A DNA stretch of 64,000 bases from Herbaspirillum frisingense GSF30 (GCF_000300975.2 NZ_AEEC02000017.1:53594-117593), one strand, 5' to 3'. Counted from the stretch's first letter, positions 51,802 through 62,845 are shown. A program made the numbers and translations. The notes: generated by a model not told the origin, from the letters alone.

Positions 51802-54210
51802 TCAGTGCTTGACGACCGGATCGGTCTTGTCTTCCTTGGCGGCGACCGCCGTGTCGACGATGGCTTCGTCTTCACTCAGCGGCACCGGCTGACGTTCCAG
51901 GGCAACTTCCAGCACCTTGTCGATCCAACGCACCGGGATGATTTCCAGCTTGTTCTTCACGTTGTCGGGAATCTCGGCCAGATCCTTCACGTTCTGCTCC
52001 GGAATCAGCACGGTCTTGATGCCACCACGGTGCGCAGCCAGCAGCTTTTCCTTCAGGCCGCCGATCGGCAACACTTCGCCGCGCAAGGTGATTTCACCGG
52101 TCATCGCCACGTCCGCACGTACAGGAATACCGCTGAAGATCGAGACCAGCGCGGTCGTCATCGCGATACCGGCAGACGGACCGTCCTTGGGCGTCGCACC
52201 TTCCGGCACGTGGATGTGGATGTCGCTCTTCTCGAACACTTCGCTCTTGATGCCCAGCTTGCGGGCACGGCTGCGCACCACGGTGCGGGCGGCTTCGATC
52301 GATTCCTTCATGACATCGCCCAGGGTACCGGTGCGGATGATCTGGCCCTTGCCGGGCATGTTCACCGCCTCGATGGTCAGCAGGTCGCCACCCACTTCGG
52401 TCCAGGCCAGGCCGACCACCTGGCCGATCTGGTTTTCCTTCTCGGCGATGCCGAAGTCGAAGCGACGCACACCCAGGAACTTGTCCAGATTACGCGAGGT
52501 GACGGTGACCTTCTTCTCCTGCTTCTTCAGCAGCAGCATCTTCACGACCTTGCGGCAGATCTTCGAGACTTCGCGTTCCAGCGAGCGCACACCCGCCTCA
52601 CGGGTGTAGTAGCGGATGATGTCGCGGATGGCCGATTCGGCCACGCTGATCTCGCCTTCCTTCAGGCCGTTGTTCTTGATCTGCTTGGGCAGCAGGTAAC
52701 GCTGCGCAATGCTGGTCTTTTCATCTTCGGTGTAACCGGACAGGCGAATCACTTCCATCCGGTCCAGCAGTGCTGGCGGGATGTTGAACGAGTTCGAGGT
52801 CGCCACGAACATCACATCCGACAGGTCGAAGTCGACTTCGATGTAATGGTCGGAGAAGGTGTGGTTCTGTTCCGGATCCAGCACTTCCAGCAAGGCGGAC
52901 GACGGATCGCCACGGAAATCCATGCCCAGCTTGTCGATCTCGTCGAGCAGGAACAACGGATTGCGCACGCCGACCTTGGACAGGCTCTGCAGGATCTTGC
53001 CCGGCATGGAACCGATGTAGGTACGACGGTGACCACGGATCTCGGCTTCGTCACGCACACCACCCAGTGCCATGCGCACGAACTTGCGATTCGTTGCGCG
53101 GGCAATCGACTGGCCCAGCGAGGTCTTGCCAACGCCCGGGGGACCGACGAAGCACAGGATCGGCGCCTTCAGCTTGTCCACGCGCTGCTGGACGGCGAGA
53201 TATTCCAGGATGCGTTCCTTGACCTTCTCCAGGCCATAGTGGTCGCCTTCCAGCACCTTCTCGGCATTGGTCAGATCGTTATTGACCTTGGACTTCTTCT
53301 TCCACGGCAGCGCGACCAGGGTGTCGATGTAGTTGCGCACCACGGTGGCCTCAGCCGACATGGGCGACATCAGCTTGAGCTTCTTCAGCTCGGACTGTGC
53401 CTTTTCCAGGGCTTCCTTGGGCATCTTGGCAGCCAGGATCTTCTTTTCCAGCTCTTCCAGATCGGCACCGTCTTCGCCTTCGCCCAGTTCCTTCTGGATG
53501 GCCTTGACCTGTTCGTTCAGGTAGTACTCGCGCTGCGACTTTTCCATCTGGCGCTTGACGCGGCCACGGATGCGCTTTTCCACCTGCAGGATGTCCAGTT
53601 CGCCTTCCAGCTGGCCGAGCAGGTGCTCGTAGCGCTTGGCGACGTTGAAGATCTCCAGGATGACCTGCTTCTGCTCCAGCTTCAGCGGGAGGTGCGCGGC
53701 AATGGTGTCGGCCAGGCGACCGGCATCATCGATGCCCGACAGCGAGGTCAGGATTTCCGGCGGGATCTTCTTGTTCAGCTTCACGTACTGGTCGAACTGC
53801 TGCACGATGGTACGGCGCATGGCTTCGACTTCCGCCTCGTCACCCTGCTCGGATTCCACCGGGGTCAGGTCGGCGACGAAATGGGTTTCCAGTTCGCTGA
53901 TGTGATGGATGCGTGCACGCTGAGCACCTTCGACCAACACCTTGACGGTGCCATCGGGCAGCTTCAGCATCTGCAGGATATTGGCCACACAACCGATTTC
54001 ATAGATGTCTTCGGCCGAAGGTTCATCCTTGGCGGCAGCCTTCTGGGCCGCCAGCATGATGCTCTTGCCTTGCTCCATGGCCGCTTCCAGCGCCTTGATC
54101 GACTTCGGGCGGCCGACGAAGAGCGGGATCACCATATGCGGGAAGACAACCACATCCCGTAAGGGCAACAGCGGCAATTGCGATTGTTCTGTGAGTATAG
54201 GAGTCGTCAT
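51802..54210 (-). CDS. lon: ATP-dependent Lon protease
   Basis: This protein of about 802 residues has the LonN domain ('LPLLPLRDVVVFPHMVIPLFVGRPKSI'), a coiled-coil middle part, AAA+ domain with Walker A 'GPPGVGKTSLGQS', Walker B 'LFLLDEIDKLG' and sensor/arginine elements. The LonP protease domain has the Ser/Lys dyad ('DGPSAGIAMTTALVS' and 'LPIGGLKEKLLAAHRGG'). Lon degrades misfolded and regulatory proteins. The ATG at 54210 matches the conserved N-terminus; the longer frame enters a spacer. It lies between clpX and hupB as in related betaproteobacteria. Confidence 0.96.
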   Translation of the reverse strand: MTTPILTEQSQLPLLPLRDVVVFPHMVIPLFVGRPKSIKALEAAMEQGKSIMLAAQKAAAKDEPSAEDIYEIGCVANILQMLKLPDGTVKVLVEGAQRARIHHISELETHFVADLTPVESEQGDEAEVEAMRRTIVQQFDQYVKLNKKIPPEILTSLSGIDDAGRLADTIAAHLPLKLEQKQVILEIFNVAKRYEHLLGQLEGELDILQVEKRIRGRVKRQMEKSQREYYLNEQVKAIQKELGEGEDGADLEELEKKILAAKMPKEALEKAQSELKKLKLMSPMSAEATVVRNYIDTLVALPWKKKSKVNNDLTNAEKVLEGDHYGLEKVKERILEYLAVQQRVDKLKAPILCFVGPPGVGKTSLGQSIARATNRKFVRMALGGVRDEAEIRGHRRTYIGSMPGKILQSLSKVGVRNPLFLLDEIDKLGMDFRGDPSSALLEVLDPEQNHTFSDHYIEVDFDLSDVMFVATSNSFNIPPALLDRMEVIRLSGYTEDEKTSIAQRYLLPKQIKNNGLKEGEISVAESAIRDIIRYYTREAGVRSLEREVSKICRKVVKMLLLKKQEKKVTVTSRNLDKFLGVRRFDFGIAEKENQIGQVVGLAWTEVGGDLLTIEAVNMPGKGQIIRTGTLGDVMKESIEAARTVVRSRARKLGIKSEVFEKSDIHIHVPEGATPKDGPSAGIAMTTALVSIFSGIPVRADVAMTGEITLRGEVLPIGGLKEKLLAAHRGGIKTVLIPEQNVKDLAEIPDNVKNKLEIIPVRWIDKVLEVALERQPVPLSEDEAIVDTAVAAKEDKTDPVVKH

Positions 54211-54320
54211 GGCGGGCCTTATCAATAAGTACTGTGAATGATGTTGGCACGAGTGACCAAAACACAAGTCCGGCAGACTAAATATTCGCCGGTTGCGCGT
54301 TGTCATGATCGCAACAAAAT

Positions 54321-54358
54321 AAAAAAGCCACACACGAAGCTAGCTCCGGGTGGCTTTT
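54321..54358 (-). terminator. Terminator of clpX
   Basis: Stem AAAGCCAC/GTGGCTTT with a run of A's (54321-54326) giving U's on the minus strand, downstream of clpX and upstream of lon. Confidence 0.75.
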
Positions 54359-54509
54359 CGATGGAAGCCAGTGTATGTGCGCCGGTTTATTTTACCGTGT
54401 TTGCGGTGACCGGACTTCGGGGTGGCTTCTTGCTACGGTGTGGCCAGCCCCAAAGACCTCCGGGGCCGCACCACACTTTACTGCTCAGGCCTGTTGCAGC
54501 CCCGGGCGA

Positions 54510-55775
<1,266 letters not shown>

Positions 55776-55966
55776 AGAGCTACTAGGATAGAAGTTACGA
55801 CCCGATCATACCCGCGAAATCCGGATTCGTCACGGCTTGGTCATTTAAGCTGCCCCTTATTGCTTCACAGGACTGCCGTATGACCGTTATATGTCAGCGA
55901 GAGTGCCATTTATCAAGCAAACAGAAGCAGAAAACCCGCTCTGTGCCAAATTCGTCAAAATTTGAT

Positions 55967-56004
55967 AAAAAAAATGCCCGAACATGTTCCGTTCGGGCAT
56001 TTTT
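55967..56004. terminator. Intrinsic terminator after clpP
   Basis: AAAAATGCCCGAAC-N7-GTTCGGGCATTTTT, a perfect bidirectional hairpin 32 bp behind the clpP stop. It would reduce read-through from tig-clpP into clpX, so clpX probably also has its own promoter. Confidence 0.92.
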
Positions 56005-56035
56005 GCGGCCTTGCACTGAAGCAAGAAGATGCAGA

Positions 56036-56662
56036 TCAAGCGCGCTCGGTCAGCACCTTATCGATCAGGCCATATTCCACGGCGGCGTCAGCCGACATGA
56101 AGTTGTCGCGATCAGTGTCCTTGCTGATCTGTTCGACGCTACGGCCGGTCTTGTCAGCGAGGATGCTGTTGAGGCGCTCGCGCAGGTACAGGATTTCACG
56201 TGCCTGGATCTCAATATCCGATGCCTGGCCCTGGGCGCCGCCCAGAGGCTGGTGGATCATGATGCGAGAGTTCGGCAGCGAGAAACGCTTGCCCTTGGCG
56301 CCAGCGGCCAGCAGGAAAGCGCCCATGGAGGCAGCCAGCCCCGTGCACAAGGTCGACACCTGCGGCTTGATGAACTGCATGGTGTCGAAGATCGCCATGC
56401 CGGCCGAAACCGAACCGCCAGGCGAGTTGATGTACAAGGAAATGTCCTTGTCCGGGTTTTCGCTTTCCAGGAACAGCAGCTGGGCCACGATCAGGTTGGC
56501 CATCGCATCATTGACCGGTCCGACCAGGAAAATGATGCGTTCCTTCAGCAGGCGCGAATAGATGTCGTAGGCACGCTCGCCACGACCACTCTGTTCGATC
56601 ACCATCGGCACCATGCCGAGCATTTGCGTATCCAATGCAGATTGCTTCATCAGACCTGTCAT
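56036..56662 (-). CDS. clpP: ATP-dependent Clp protease proteolytic subunit ClpP
   Basis: This 208-residue serine protease has the family's catalytic triad: Ser112 in 'GLAASMGAF', His137 in '[11 protein letters not shown]' and the later Asp in '[18 protein letters not shown]'. '[15 protein letters not shown]' contacts the substrate. It forms the 14-subunit barrel with ClpX as ATPase. It is flanked by tig upstream (51 bp) and clpX downstream, the widely conserved tig-clpP-clpX order. Confidence 0.97.
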   Translation of the reverse strand: MTGLMKQSALDTQMLGMVPMVIEQSGRGERAYDIYSRLLKERIIFLVGPVNDAMANLIVAQLLFLESENPDKDISLYINSPGGSVSAGMAIFDTMQFIKPQVSTLCTGLAASMGAFLLAAGAKGKRFSLPNSRIMIHQPLGGAQGQASDIEIQAREILYLRERLNSILADKTGRSVEQISKDTDRDNFMSADAAVEYGLIDKVLTERA

Positions 56663-56713
56663 GTATGCATCCTTAAGCGTAAGAGTTTTCTGATACTACT
56701 AGAGAAAACCGGA

Positions 56714-58063
56714 TTACGCTTGCGCCTGATTACCCATCAGTTCGTCGAACGAAACCGGCTTTTCCGAGACCTTGGCTTTGCCGAGAACGTAGTTGACGAC
56801 GTTTTCTTCCAAAACAAGGGCTTCGACTTCAGCCAGGCGACGACGGTCGGAGAAGTAGTACTTCAGCACTTGTTGCGGATCTTCGTAGCTCTGGGCGAAG
56901 TCTTCGATCTGGGCCTTGACCTGTTCTTCGGTGGCTTCCAGCTTGTTCTGCTTGACCACTTCAGCCAGGATCAGACCCAGGCGCACGCGACGCTCGGCCT
57001 GGGCAGTGAACAGCTCCTTGGGCAGTTGCATGACCTTCGGATCCATGCCGCGCTGGGCCATGTCCTGACGTGCCATTTCGGACAGGCGCTCGACGTCCTG
57101 GTCGATCAGGGCAGTCGGCACGTCCAGTTCGGAAGCCTTGATCAGGGCGTTCATCACGCTGTCCTTGGTCTTGGCCTTGGTGCGGGCAGTGACTTCGCGC
57201 TCCAGGTTCTTCTTGATGTCTTCGCGCATCTTGGTCAGATCGCCGTCTTCGATGCCCAGGGATTGGGCGAAGACTGCGTCGACTTCAGGCATGTGCGCCC
57301 ACTCGATCTGCTTGACGGTGATGGTGAACTCGGCGGTCTTGCCGGCCACGTCCTTGCCGTGATAGTCCTCGGGGAAAGCCAGCGGGAAGGTCTTGGATTC
57401 GCCGACCTTCAGGCCGATGGTCGCGGCTTCGAATTCCGGCAGCATGCGGCCTTCGCCCAAGACGAACGGGAAGGCATCAGCCTTGCCGCCCTGGAATTCC
57501 ACGCCGTCGATCTTGCCGACGAAGTCCACGGTCACGCGGTCGCCGTTCTGCGCCGACTGGTCGGCACCGCCGTCGCCGTGCGCGCCTTGCTCGCCCTTGA
57601 CGTGGTAGTGCACGCGCTGCTTGCGCAGGATGTCGATGGTCTTGTCGATTTCGGCGTCGGAGACCGCAGCGGTGGTCTTCTCGACTTCAGCGCCGGTCAG
57701 GTCGCCCAGGACCACTTCCGGATAGACTTCGAAAGTGGCGTCGAAGGCCAGCTTGCCTTCGCCGGCTTCTTCGCTGGTCTTGGGTTCGATGCGCGGGAAA
57801 CCTGCCACGCGCAGGTTGTTCTCGACGGCGGCGTCGTTGAATGCGCGGCCAACCTTGTCGTTCAGGACTTCGGTTTCGACCTGGTAGCCGAACTGGGCGG
57901 CAACCATCTTCATCGGCACTTTACCCGGACGGAAACCCGGCGCCTTGGCGGTACGGGCGCGCACCTTCAGGCGCTTTTCCACTTCAGCCTGAACATCGGC
58001 CAGCGGGAAAGACAGGGTCATACGACGTTCGAGTTTGCTCAGGGTTTCGACTGCAGTTGCCAT
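56714..58063 (-). CDS. tig: Trigger factor, ribosome-associated chaperone
   Basis: This 449-residue protein has the N-terminal ribosome-binding domain with '[12 protein letters not shown]' (the FRxGxxP signature), a central FKBP-type peptidyl-prolyl isomerase domain ('[32 protein letters not shown]'-like segment, about residues 165-250), and a helical C-terminal chaperone domain. A short insertion with Gly/Asp/His ('[18 protein letters not shown]') precedes the PPIase. It is the first gene of the tig-clpP unit. Confidence 0.96.
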   Translation of the reverse strand: MATAVETLSKLERRMTLSFPLADVQAEVEKRLKVRARTAKAPGFRPGKVPMKMVAAQFGYQVETEVLNDKVGRAFNDAAVENNLRVAGFPRIEPKTSEEAGEGKLAFDATFEVYPEVVLGDLTGAEVEKTTAAVSDAEIDKTIDILRKQRVHYHVKGEQGAHGDGGADQSAQNGDRVTVDFVGKIDGVEFQGGKADAFPFVLGEGRMLPEFEAATIGLKVGESKTFPLAFPEDYHGKDVAGKTAEFTITVKQIEWAHMPEVDAVFAQSLGIEDGDLTKMREDIKKNLEREVTARTKAKTKDSVMNALIKASELDVPTALIDQDVERLSEMARQDMAQRGMDPKVMQLPKELFTAQAERRVRLGLILAEVVKQNKLEATEEQVKAQIEDFAQSYEDPQQVLKYYFSDRRRLAEVEALVLEENVVNYVLGKAKVSEKPVSFDELMGNQAQA

Positions 58064-58337
58064 TTAAATCGTCCAAATGTTAAGAATTCCGTAAGCCGGA
58101 GCATTCCTGCTGTGTCCCAATCGAATGACTGCAGACGACAAGCGCCCTGCCCGGCCGCGCTAAAGCTCGCTATTTTATACGCAAAAAGCGCCGATAGTCC
58201 AAAAATGGGCTTGCCACCCTGCAAACAGGAGAAAAACCGGGCCACAGCCCGTCCGACCAGCCTGCAGGCGGGCTACGATGCAGCCGACCGTACCGGCCCG
58301 CGCTGCCGCTGCGCCCATGTATAAAGAATTTAGCGAA

Positions 58338-58841
58338 TTATTTCTGTTTCAGTGGAATCGGGGTGGACGGCGACACCGGCACGGCCGTCACGGCGTTCAT
58401 CGGACTGCCATCGATGAGCTTGTCGGAATAGGTCAGATAGACCAGCGTATTGCGCTTGGCATCCACCACCCGCACCACGTGCAGCCGCTTGAAGAGGATG
58501 GACATGCGCTCGCTGAAGACGTCCTCCTGTACCGGCAGCTTGTCCTGAAACTGCACGTTGGGCGCCACCTGGCGGCAGGCGATGGAGGCTTCGGACTTGT
58601 CTTCCGCCAGTCCCACCGTTCCCTTGACGCCACCGGTGCGGGCCCGGGAAACGTAGCAGGTCACGCCGACCACCTTGGGATCGTCATAGGCCTCGATAAC
58701 CACGCGGTCATTCTTGCCCAGCCAGCGGAAAGCCGTGCTGACATCAGCCAGCTCTTCCGCCGAAGCCGGCGGAGCAACAGCAACAGCGAGAAGAGCCGCG
58801 GAAAAGGCCACCCCAGCCCGCAGGCATACTTGAAGATTCAT
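58338..58841 (-). CDS. creA: CreA family periplasmic protein
   Basis: This protein of about 167 residues has a signal peptide ending 'VAPPASA' and the CreA-family core: 'VSTAFRWLGKNDRVVIEAYDDPKVVGVTCYVSRARTGGVKG', 'AEDKSEASIACRQV' and 'VFSERMSILFKRLHVVRVVDAKRNTLVYLTYSDKLIDGSP'. The two cysteines could form a disulfide. CreA is widespread in Proteobacteria, its function is not established. The ATG at 58841 begins MNLQVCLRAGV, a proper signal peptide; the open frame runs further upstream without signal properties. Confidence 0.9.
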   Translation of the reverse strand: MNLQVCLRAGVAFSAALLAVAVAPPASAEELADVSTAFRWLGKNDRVVIEAYDDPKVVGVTCYVSRARTGGVKGTVGLAEDKSEASIACRQVAPNVQFQDKLPVQEDVFSERMSILFKRLHVVRVVDAKRNTLVYLTYSDKLIDGSPMNAVTAVPVSPSTPIPLKQK

Positions 58842-58974
58842 ATGAAATGATGAAAAACTGAATAAGTTAAGGGAAGGTTCTGCAAATAGACCGTCAACGC
58901 CGAGCATTGTTCAGCTCCGCCGCTCCGCGACACAGCTTTGCATCGCCTTTGCCATCCAGACGCCGTGCCTTGCC

Positions 58975-59169
58975 TCATTCCTCGATCTTCTGAAAGCGCG
59001 GCACCTGCTTGCCCTCCACCTCCACCATCTCGAAGAACACCTCGCGCGGGCGCAGCCACAAGCGCCCATCCGCCGCACGATAAATGATCATGGGCGTCAG
59101 ATCAGCTTCCAGAATGGCCTCATCGACATATTCGTAAATGCCGCCCTTGTAATGACGATAGCGTGTCAT
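58975..59169 (-). CDS. DUF1653 domain protein (64 aa)
   Basis: This 64-residue protein begins MTRYRHYKGGIYEYVDEA and has 'YRAADGRLWLRPREVFFEMVEVEGKQVPRF', the conserved pattern of the DUF1653 family ('hYKG..Y.v...a.h.et.....vY......lWvRP...F.e.v'). Function is unknown. The ATG at 59169 precedes the conserved YRHYKG start; the longer frame runs into the region ahead of tRNA-Leu. Confidence 0.88.
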   Translation of the reverse strand: MTRYRHYKGGIYEYVDEAILEADLTPMIIYRAADGRLWLRPREVFFEMVEVEGKQVPRFQKIEE

Positions 59170-59373
59170 GCAACTCCCGGTCCGTGATAAGCCAGCCGGC
59201 ATGGTACTACCGATGGATTCACAGCAGAAAATGTCCGCGCAGAAAAACGCAGACAGCTGCAACGGCTTGCAGTACAATGGCGCGCTTTGACAAAATGCTA
59301 CCTGCATCGGTAGCGGCAAATCTGCGGCAAACCTGCTTCCAGACTGCTATAGCGCCGATGCCCGACACCTTCA

Positions 59374-59460
59374 GCGAGGATGGCGAAATTGGTAGACGCA
59401 CCAGGTTTAGGTCCTGACGCCAGCAATGGTGTGGGGGTTCGAGTCCCCCTCCTCGCACCA
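59374..59460 (+). tRNA. tRNA-Leu (TAG)
   Basis: 87-nt class II tRNA with encoded CCA; acceptor GCGAGGA/TCCTCGC, D-arm with 'AAATTGGTAGACGCA', anticodon loop TTTAGGT (anticodon TAG), a long variable arm, T-arm 'GGGGGTTCGAGTCCCCC'. It is the only tRNA on the plus strand here. Confidence 0.95.
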
Positions 59461-59571
59461 GAATCACGCAGCGCCACCATCGGCCCGACACGACAGGATC
59501 ACCATCCCGTCGGGCAGGCCGATCGTGTCCCCAACACCCCCGCAAGCAGATAGCGCAGCCCCGCTGCCGCA

Positions 59572-60321
59572 TCACTTCACCGCACTGTTTCCCCCATCCG
59601 CAAACAGCGCCGCGCCCGTCACGAAACTGGACATCGGACTGACCAGGAACAGTGCCGCTGCAGCGATCTCTTCCGGTTGCGCAATCCGCTTCATCGCATG
59701 CAGGCCGGCAGCCCACTGCTTCTGCTCCGGGCTGCCGCCCATGTCGGTATCGACGCCACCAGGCAGCAAGGCATTGGCCCGTATCCCCTGCACCGCATAG
59801 TCGGCCGCAATGCCCTTGACCAGCCCCATCAGCCCGGCCTTTGCCGCGCCATAGGCCGCCATGCCGGCAATGCCTGCGCTGGTCCCCACAAAGCTGGAGG
59901 TGAACACGATGGCGCCACCACCACGCGCCAGCATGGCCGGGATCTGGCTGCGCGCACCGAGGTAGGCAGCGGTGAGATTGGCATGCAGGGTATGTTGCCA
60001 TTCGTCCGGGGTGATCTCCGCAAGCGGCTTGAGCGCTCCCAGTGCCCCTGCATTGTTGACGGCGATGTCCAGCCCGCCGAACTCCTTCATGGCCAGCTCC
60101 ACGCACTGCTGGTGGGTCGCGGGCTGCCCGACGTCTCCTGCCAGCAAGCCAGCCTTGCCGCCGCTACTGCTGATGGTGGCCGCAAGCTGCTCCAGGCCTT
60201 CCCGGTTCCTCGCATTCAGGATCACCGACGCGCCCTGCGCGGCCAATAGCAAGGCAGTCGCCCTGCCGATCCCGGCTGACGCTCCAGTGACGAGCGCGAC
60301 CTTTCCTTCCAGTAGAGCCAT
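59572..60321 (-). CDS. Short-chain dehydrogenase/reductase (SDR)
   Basis: This 249-residue classical SDR has 'TGASAGIGRATALLLA', 'LAGDVGQ', 'NNAGALGAL', the Ser in 'IVFTSSFVG', YxxxK as 'YGAAKAGL' and a C-terminal 'GAALFADGGNSAVK'. The product is cytosolic and NAD(P)-dependent. The substrate is unknown. A dyad 63-86 bp upstream of its start is a possible regulator site. Confidence 0.92.
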   Translation of the reverse strand: MALLEGKVALVTGASAGIGRATALLLAAQGASVILNARNREGLEQLAATISSSGGKAGLLAGDVGQPATHQQCVELAMKEFGGLDIAVNNAGALGALKPLAEITPDEWQHTLHANLTAAYLGARSQIPAMLARGGGAIVFTSSFVGTSAGIAGMAAYGAAKAGLMGLVKGIAADYAVQGIRANALLPGGVDTDMGGSPEQKQWAAGLHAMKRIAQPEEIAAAALFLVSPMSSFVTGAALFADGGNSAVK

Positions 60322-60383
60322 GGTGTTTCTCCTTCTGTTGTCATCGGAGACCGCACTCTATGGGGCTTGCCGCTCGGCGCCAC

Positions 60384-60407
60384 TCGATTTCTTGCTATCG
60401 AAATCGA
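60384..60407. promoter_or_regulatory. Dyad upstream of the SDR gene
   Basis: TCGATTTC-TTGCTATC-GAAATCGA: perfect 8-bp arms with 8-bp spacer, in the divergent spacer between the SDR (start 60321) and the small gene at 60530. GACC repeats follow at about 60407-60425. Confidence 0.45.
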
Positions 60408-60529
60408 CCGGCCGACCGACCGACCGGCGAAGCCACATCACCCCCGTAGCTGCTACAATCCGCGCCTTTGCGGGGCGCACGTCCGTTTGAGACCGCCCAC
60501 CGTCCAGCCCCAACCTCCGAGGATCTCCC

Positions 60530-60814
60530 ATGCCTACCCAGGAAGAATTCGACGCACTCAAGCAAAGCCACAATGCGCTGCTGAACAAGTTCATCGAGAA
60601 CAACACCGCCGACCAGATCCTGTTCTCCACCCTCTTCACGGCCGCAGCAGTGCTGTCCAAGGATGGCAAGCAGTTCACCGAAGGCGCCATGGGCATCGCC
60701 CGCTCGCTGGCCGCGCAACTCAATGCCGGTGGCACCATGCCCAAGGCCCTGCTGGAGACCGTGGAAACCCGCATCGCCACCATCGAGGCGCTGCTCAAGG
60801 ACAAGTTCGACTGA
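60530..60814 (+). CDS. Small helical hypothetical protein (94 aa)
   Basis: I do not recognise the family. The 94-residue acidic, soluble, mostly helical product starts MPTQEEFDALKQSHN and has 'NTADQILFSTLFTAAAVLSKDGKQF' followed by 'TMPKALLETVETRIATIEALLKD'. There is no signal peptide. It sits 26 bp upstream of hpnC and is likely co-transcribed, so a link to hopanoid synthesis is possible but not shown. Confidence 0.75.
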   Translation: MPTQEEFDALKQSHNALLNKFIENNTADQILFSTLFTAAAVLSKDGKQFTEGAMGIARSLAAQLNAGGTMPKALLETVETRIATIEALLKDKFD

Positions 60815-60840
60815 GCCGCCACTCTGAGCTCGCCCCCCTC

Positions 60841-61650
60841 ATGGCCGTCGACCATTACGAGAACTTCCCCGTGGCCTCGCTGCTGCTGCCGGCGCACCTG
60901 CGCCCGGCGGTGGGGGCGATCTATGCATTCGCCCGCAGCGCCGACGATATCGCCGATGAAGGCGATGCCGAACCGGCGCAGCGGCTGGCGGCCCTGCAGG
61001 CCTACGAAGCACAACTGGACCTGATCGCCGCCGGCAGCCGCTGCACCACGCCGATCTTCCAGCGCCTGCAGCAGACCATCGCCGACCATGCGCTGCCGCT
61101 GCAGCCGTTCCGTGACCTGCTCTCGGCCTTCCGCCAGGATGTGGTGACCACCCGCTACGCCCGCTACGAGGACTTGCTGGATTACTGCCGCCGCTCCGCC
61201 AATCCGGTCGGCACGCTGATGCTTCATCTCTACGGCGCAGCAACTGAAGAGAACCTGCGCGATTCGGATGCCATCTGCAGTGCCCTGCAATTGATCAATT
61301 TCTGGCAAGACGTCGCCATCGATTGGGAAAAGCAGCGCATCTACCTCCCCCTGGAAGACCTGGCGCGCTTCGGCGTGAGCCCGCAGGACATCGCCGACGG
61401 CTGTAGCGCACCACGCTGGCAGCAACTCATGCAGTTCGAGATCATGCGCGCACGCGACCTGATGCTGTCCGGCGCACCGCTGGCGCGCCGACTGCCGGGG
61501 CGCATCGGGCTGGAACTGCGCATGGTGGTGCAAGGCGGCCTGCGCATCCTGGAGCGCATCGAACGCGTGCAGGGGGATGTCTTCAGACAGCGCCCCAGGC
61601 TGGGCAAACGCGACTGGCTGATCGTCGGCTGGCGCGGGCTGACCAGATAG
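60841..61650 (+). CDS. hpnC: Squalene synthase-like enzyme HpnC
   Basis: This 269-residue prenyl-head-to-head enzyme has the aspartate-rich motifs 'ARSADDIADEGDAEPA' and 'NFWQDVAIDWEKQRIYLP', with 'YCRRSANPVGTLMLHLYG' between, as in HpnC. HpnC converts hydroxysqualene-type intermediates on the three-enzyme (HpnC/D/E) route from farnesyl diphosphate to squalene for hopanoids. hpnD lies 1.5 kb downstream; the two are usually adjacent, but here a minus-strand HDOD gene and a mosaic repeat come between. Confidence 0.92.
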   Translation: MAVDHYENFPVASLLLPAHLRPAVGAIYAFARSADDIADEGDAEPAQRLAALQAYEAQLDLIAAGSRCTTPIFQRLQQTIADHALPLQPFRDLLSAFRQDVVTTRYARYEDLLDYCRRSANPVGTLMLHLYGAATEENLRDSDAICSALQLINFWQDVAIDWEKQRIYLPLEDLARFGVSPQDIADGCSAPRWQQLMQFEIMRARDLMLSGAPLARRLPGRIGLELRMVVQGGLRILERIERVQGDVFRQRPRLGKRDWLIVGWRGLTR

Positions 61651-61754
61651 CTGCGGCCGGACATGAAAAAGCCCCACAGGACCGTAATGCCGCTCAGTTA
61701 AGCTTGTTACCAGCTCGAAAGCTCGCTCAGACTTTGTTTGCACCACCGCTGACC

Positions 61755-61850
61755 GTTCGTCCTGAGTAGCGGCGTAGCTGCGTATCGAAGGCGCGCCACA
61801 AGTTGAGCAGCGCCTTCGATACGGCCCTAAAGGGCCTACTCAGTCCGAAC
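61755..61850. repeat. Dispersed mosaic palindromic repeat, copy 3
   Basis: GTTCGTCCTGAGTAGCGGCG at one end, 'CCTACTCAGTCCGAAC' at the other; internal GCGTATCGAAGGCGC and CGCCTTCGATACGG arms. Shorter than copies 1 and 2 (96 bp against 111 and 123) but with the same outer ends. Confidence 0.8.
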
Positions 61851-61880
61851 GGTTTCAGATGGCTTGAAGAGAACCAAGCA

Positions 61881-61919
61881 AAATCGCCACGCCAAAGTCA
61901 TCTGGCGCGGCGATTTTTT
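61881..61919. terminator. Intrinsic terminator
   Basis: AAATCGCCaCGCCA-N7-TGGCGcGGCGATTT followed by T's on the plus strand (one mismatch); also has A's on the left, so can serve hpnC and the convergent HDOD gene. Confidence 0.82.
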
Positions 61920-62005
61920 CTTAACTGAACTGTATTACCCACAGCGCGGGGCTTGTGGGGCTCGGCATCCACACCCGTAGAGGGTGTGCAACAACGACTA
62001 TCGAT

Positions 62006-62845
62006 TCAGACCAGCAGCGCTGCGGTCAAGGTACGGATCTGCTCTTCCGAATCATCCAGCATCTCGCGCAGCGATTGATCGCCGATGTAGTCATCCACCA
62101 GGTTCTCTCCGCCGATGCCGGCTTCGGCCACGGCCGTGCGCTGCAGCGGCGACGGCACCGGCGAGAGCTCCTTGGCCAGCAACAGCACGTCGCCGATGGT
62201 CTGCGGCGGCAAGACGCGTACGCCGTGCCACAGCGATTCGATGGCATCCACCACCGGCTGCGGCACGCCCAGCTTCTTGAGCACTGCGCGGCCGATCATC
62301 TTTTCACCGTATTCCATCCAGTCCTCGGTACCACCGTCGAGCAGGCCCGGATAATCATCGGTCCGCGACAACAGGTAGAAGCCCCCGACCTCGTGCACGA
62401 TGCCGGCAAACATCGCCGTCTCCGGGTCAGCCTTGGTCAGCTTGGCCGTCAGCACATAGGCCGTGGCGGCCACATGGGCGCAGTGCTCCCACAGCTGCGC
62501 GGACTTGATGCGCATGCCCGGGTTATTGATGGTACGGCCCAGCTGGCGCACGATCACCGAGGTGGTGATGGTATTGAGGGTACGGAACCCCAGGCGCATC
62601 ACCGCCGCCCGCACATTGTTGATTTCCCCGCCGGAACGGTTGTAGGCCGCCGAATTGGCGATGGCCACCGTCCGTGCTGACACCAGCGGCTCGGCCATGA
62701 CCAGCTTGGCCGCCAGCTCCAGGTGGCAATCGGGGTCGGCCAGGGCCTTCTGCAGCTTGATCGACGCGCTGACGTTGGCCGGGAACACCAGCTCCCCCCG
62801 TCCGGCCTGCGAGGCGATATTACGAAAGATTTCCAGTCTGTCCAT
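62006..62845 (-). CDS. HDOD domain signalling protein
   Basis: This protein of about 279 residues is an HDOD domain over most of its length ('LVMAEPLVSARTVAIANSAAYNRSGGEINNVRAAVMRLGFRTL' and 'AHVAATAYVLTAKLTKADPETAMFAGIVHEVGGFYLL' regions). It lacks the catalytic HD pair, as expected of the non-enzymatic HDOD family often linked to chemotaxis or c-di-GMP signalling. A GGAGAC ribosome site supports ATG 62845; a longer start at 62914 lacks one. It interrupts the hpnC-hpnD pair on the opposite strand. Confidence 0.88.
   Translation of the reverse strand: MDRLEIFRNIASQAGRGELVFPANVSASIKLQKALADPDCHLELAAKLVMAEPLVSARTVAIANSAAYNRSGGEINNVRAAVMRLGFRTLNTITTSVIVRQLGRTINNPGMRIKSAQLWEHCAHVAATAYVLTAKLTKADPETAMFAGIVHEVGGFYLLSRTDDYPGLLDGGTEDWMEYGEKMIGRAVLKKLGVPQPVVDAIESLWHGVRVLPPQTIGDVLLLAKELSPVPSPLQRTAVAEAGIGGENLVDDYIGDQSLREMLDDSEEQIRTLTAALLV

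Larger units (their letters stand above)
61651..62005. other. 355-bp spacer with mosaic repeat copy 3 and terminator
   Basis: Contains the repeat at 61755-61850 and the terminator at 61881-61919; the rest has no recognisable element beyond a small hairpin near 61970-61988. Confidence 0.55.

Noticed and set aside
51694..54162. Plus-strand open frame of about 822 codons opposite lon
   Set aside because: Antisense shadow of a highly conserved gene.
55880..58324. Plus-strand open frame of about 814 codons opposite clpP and tig
   Set aside because: Antisense shadow; no family features.
61664..61961. GCCCCACA near 61671 and TGTGGGGC near 61954 as arms of a terminator split by the mosaic repeat
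   Set aside because: Only 8 bp match, 280 bp apart, with no T-run at the second arm; likely chance in GC-rich DNA.
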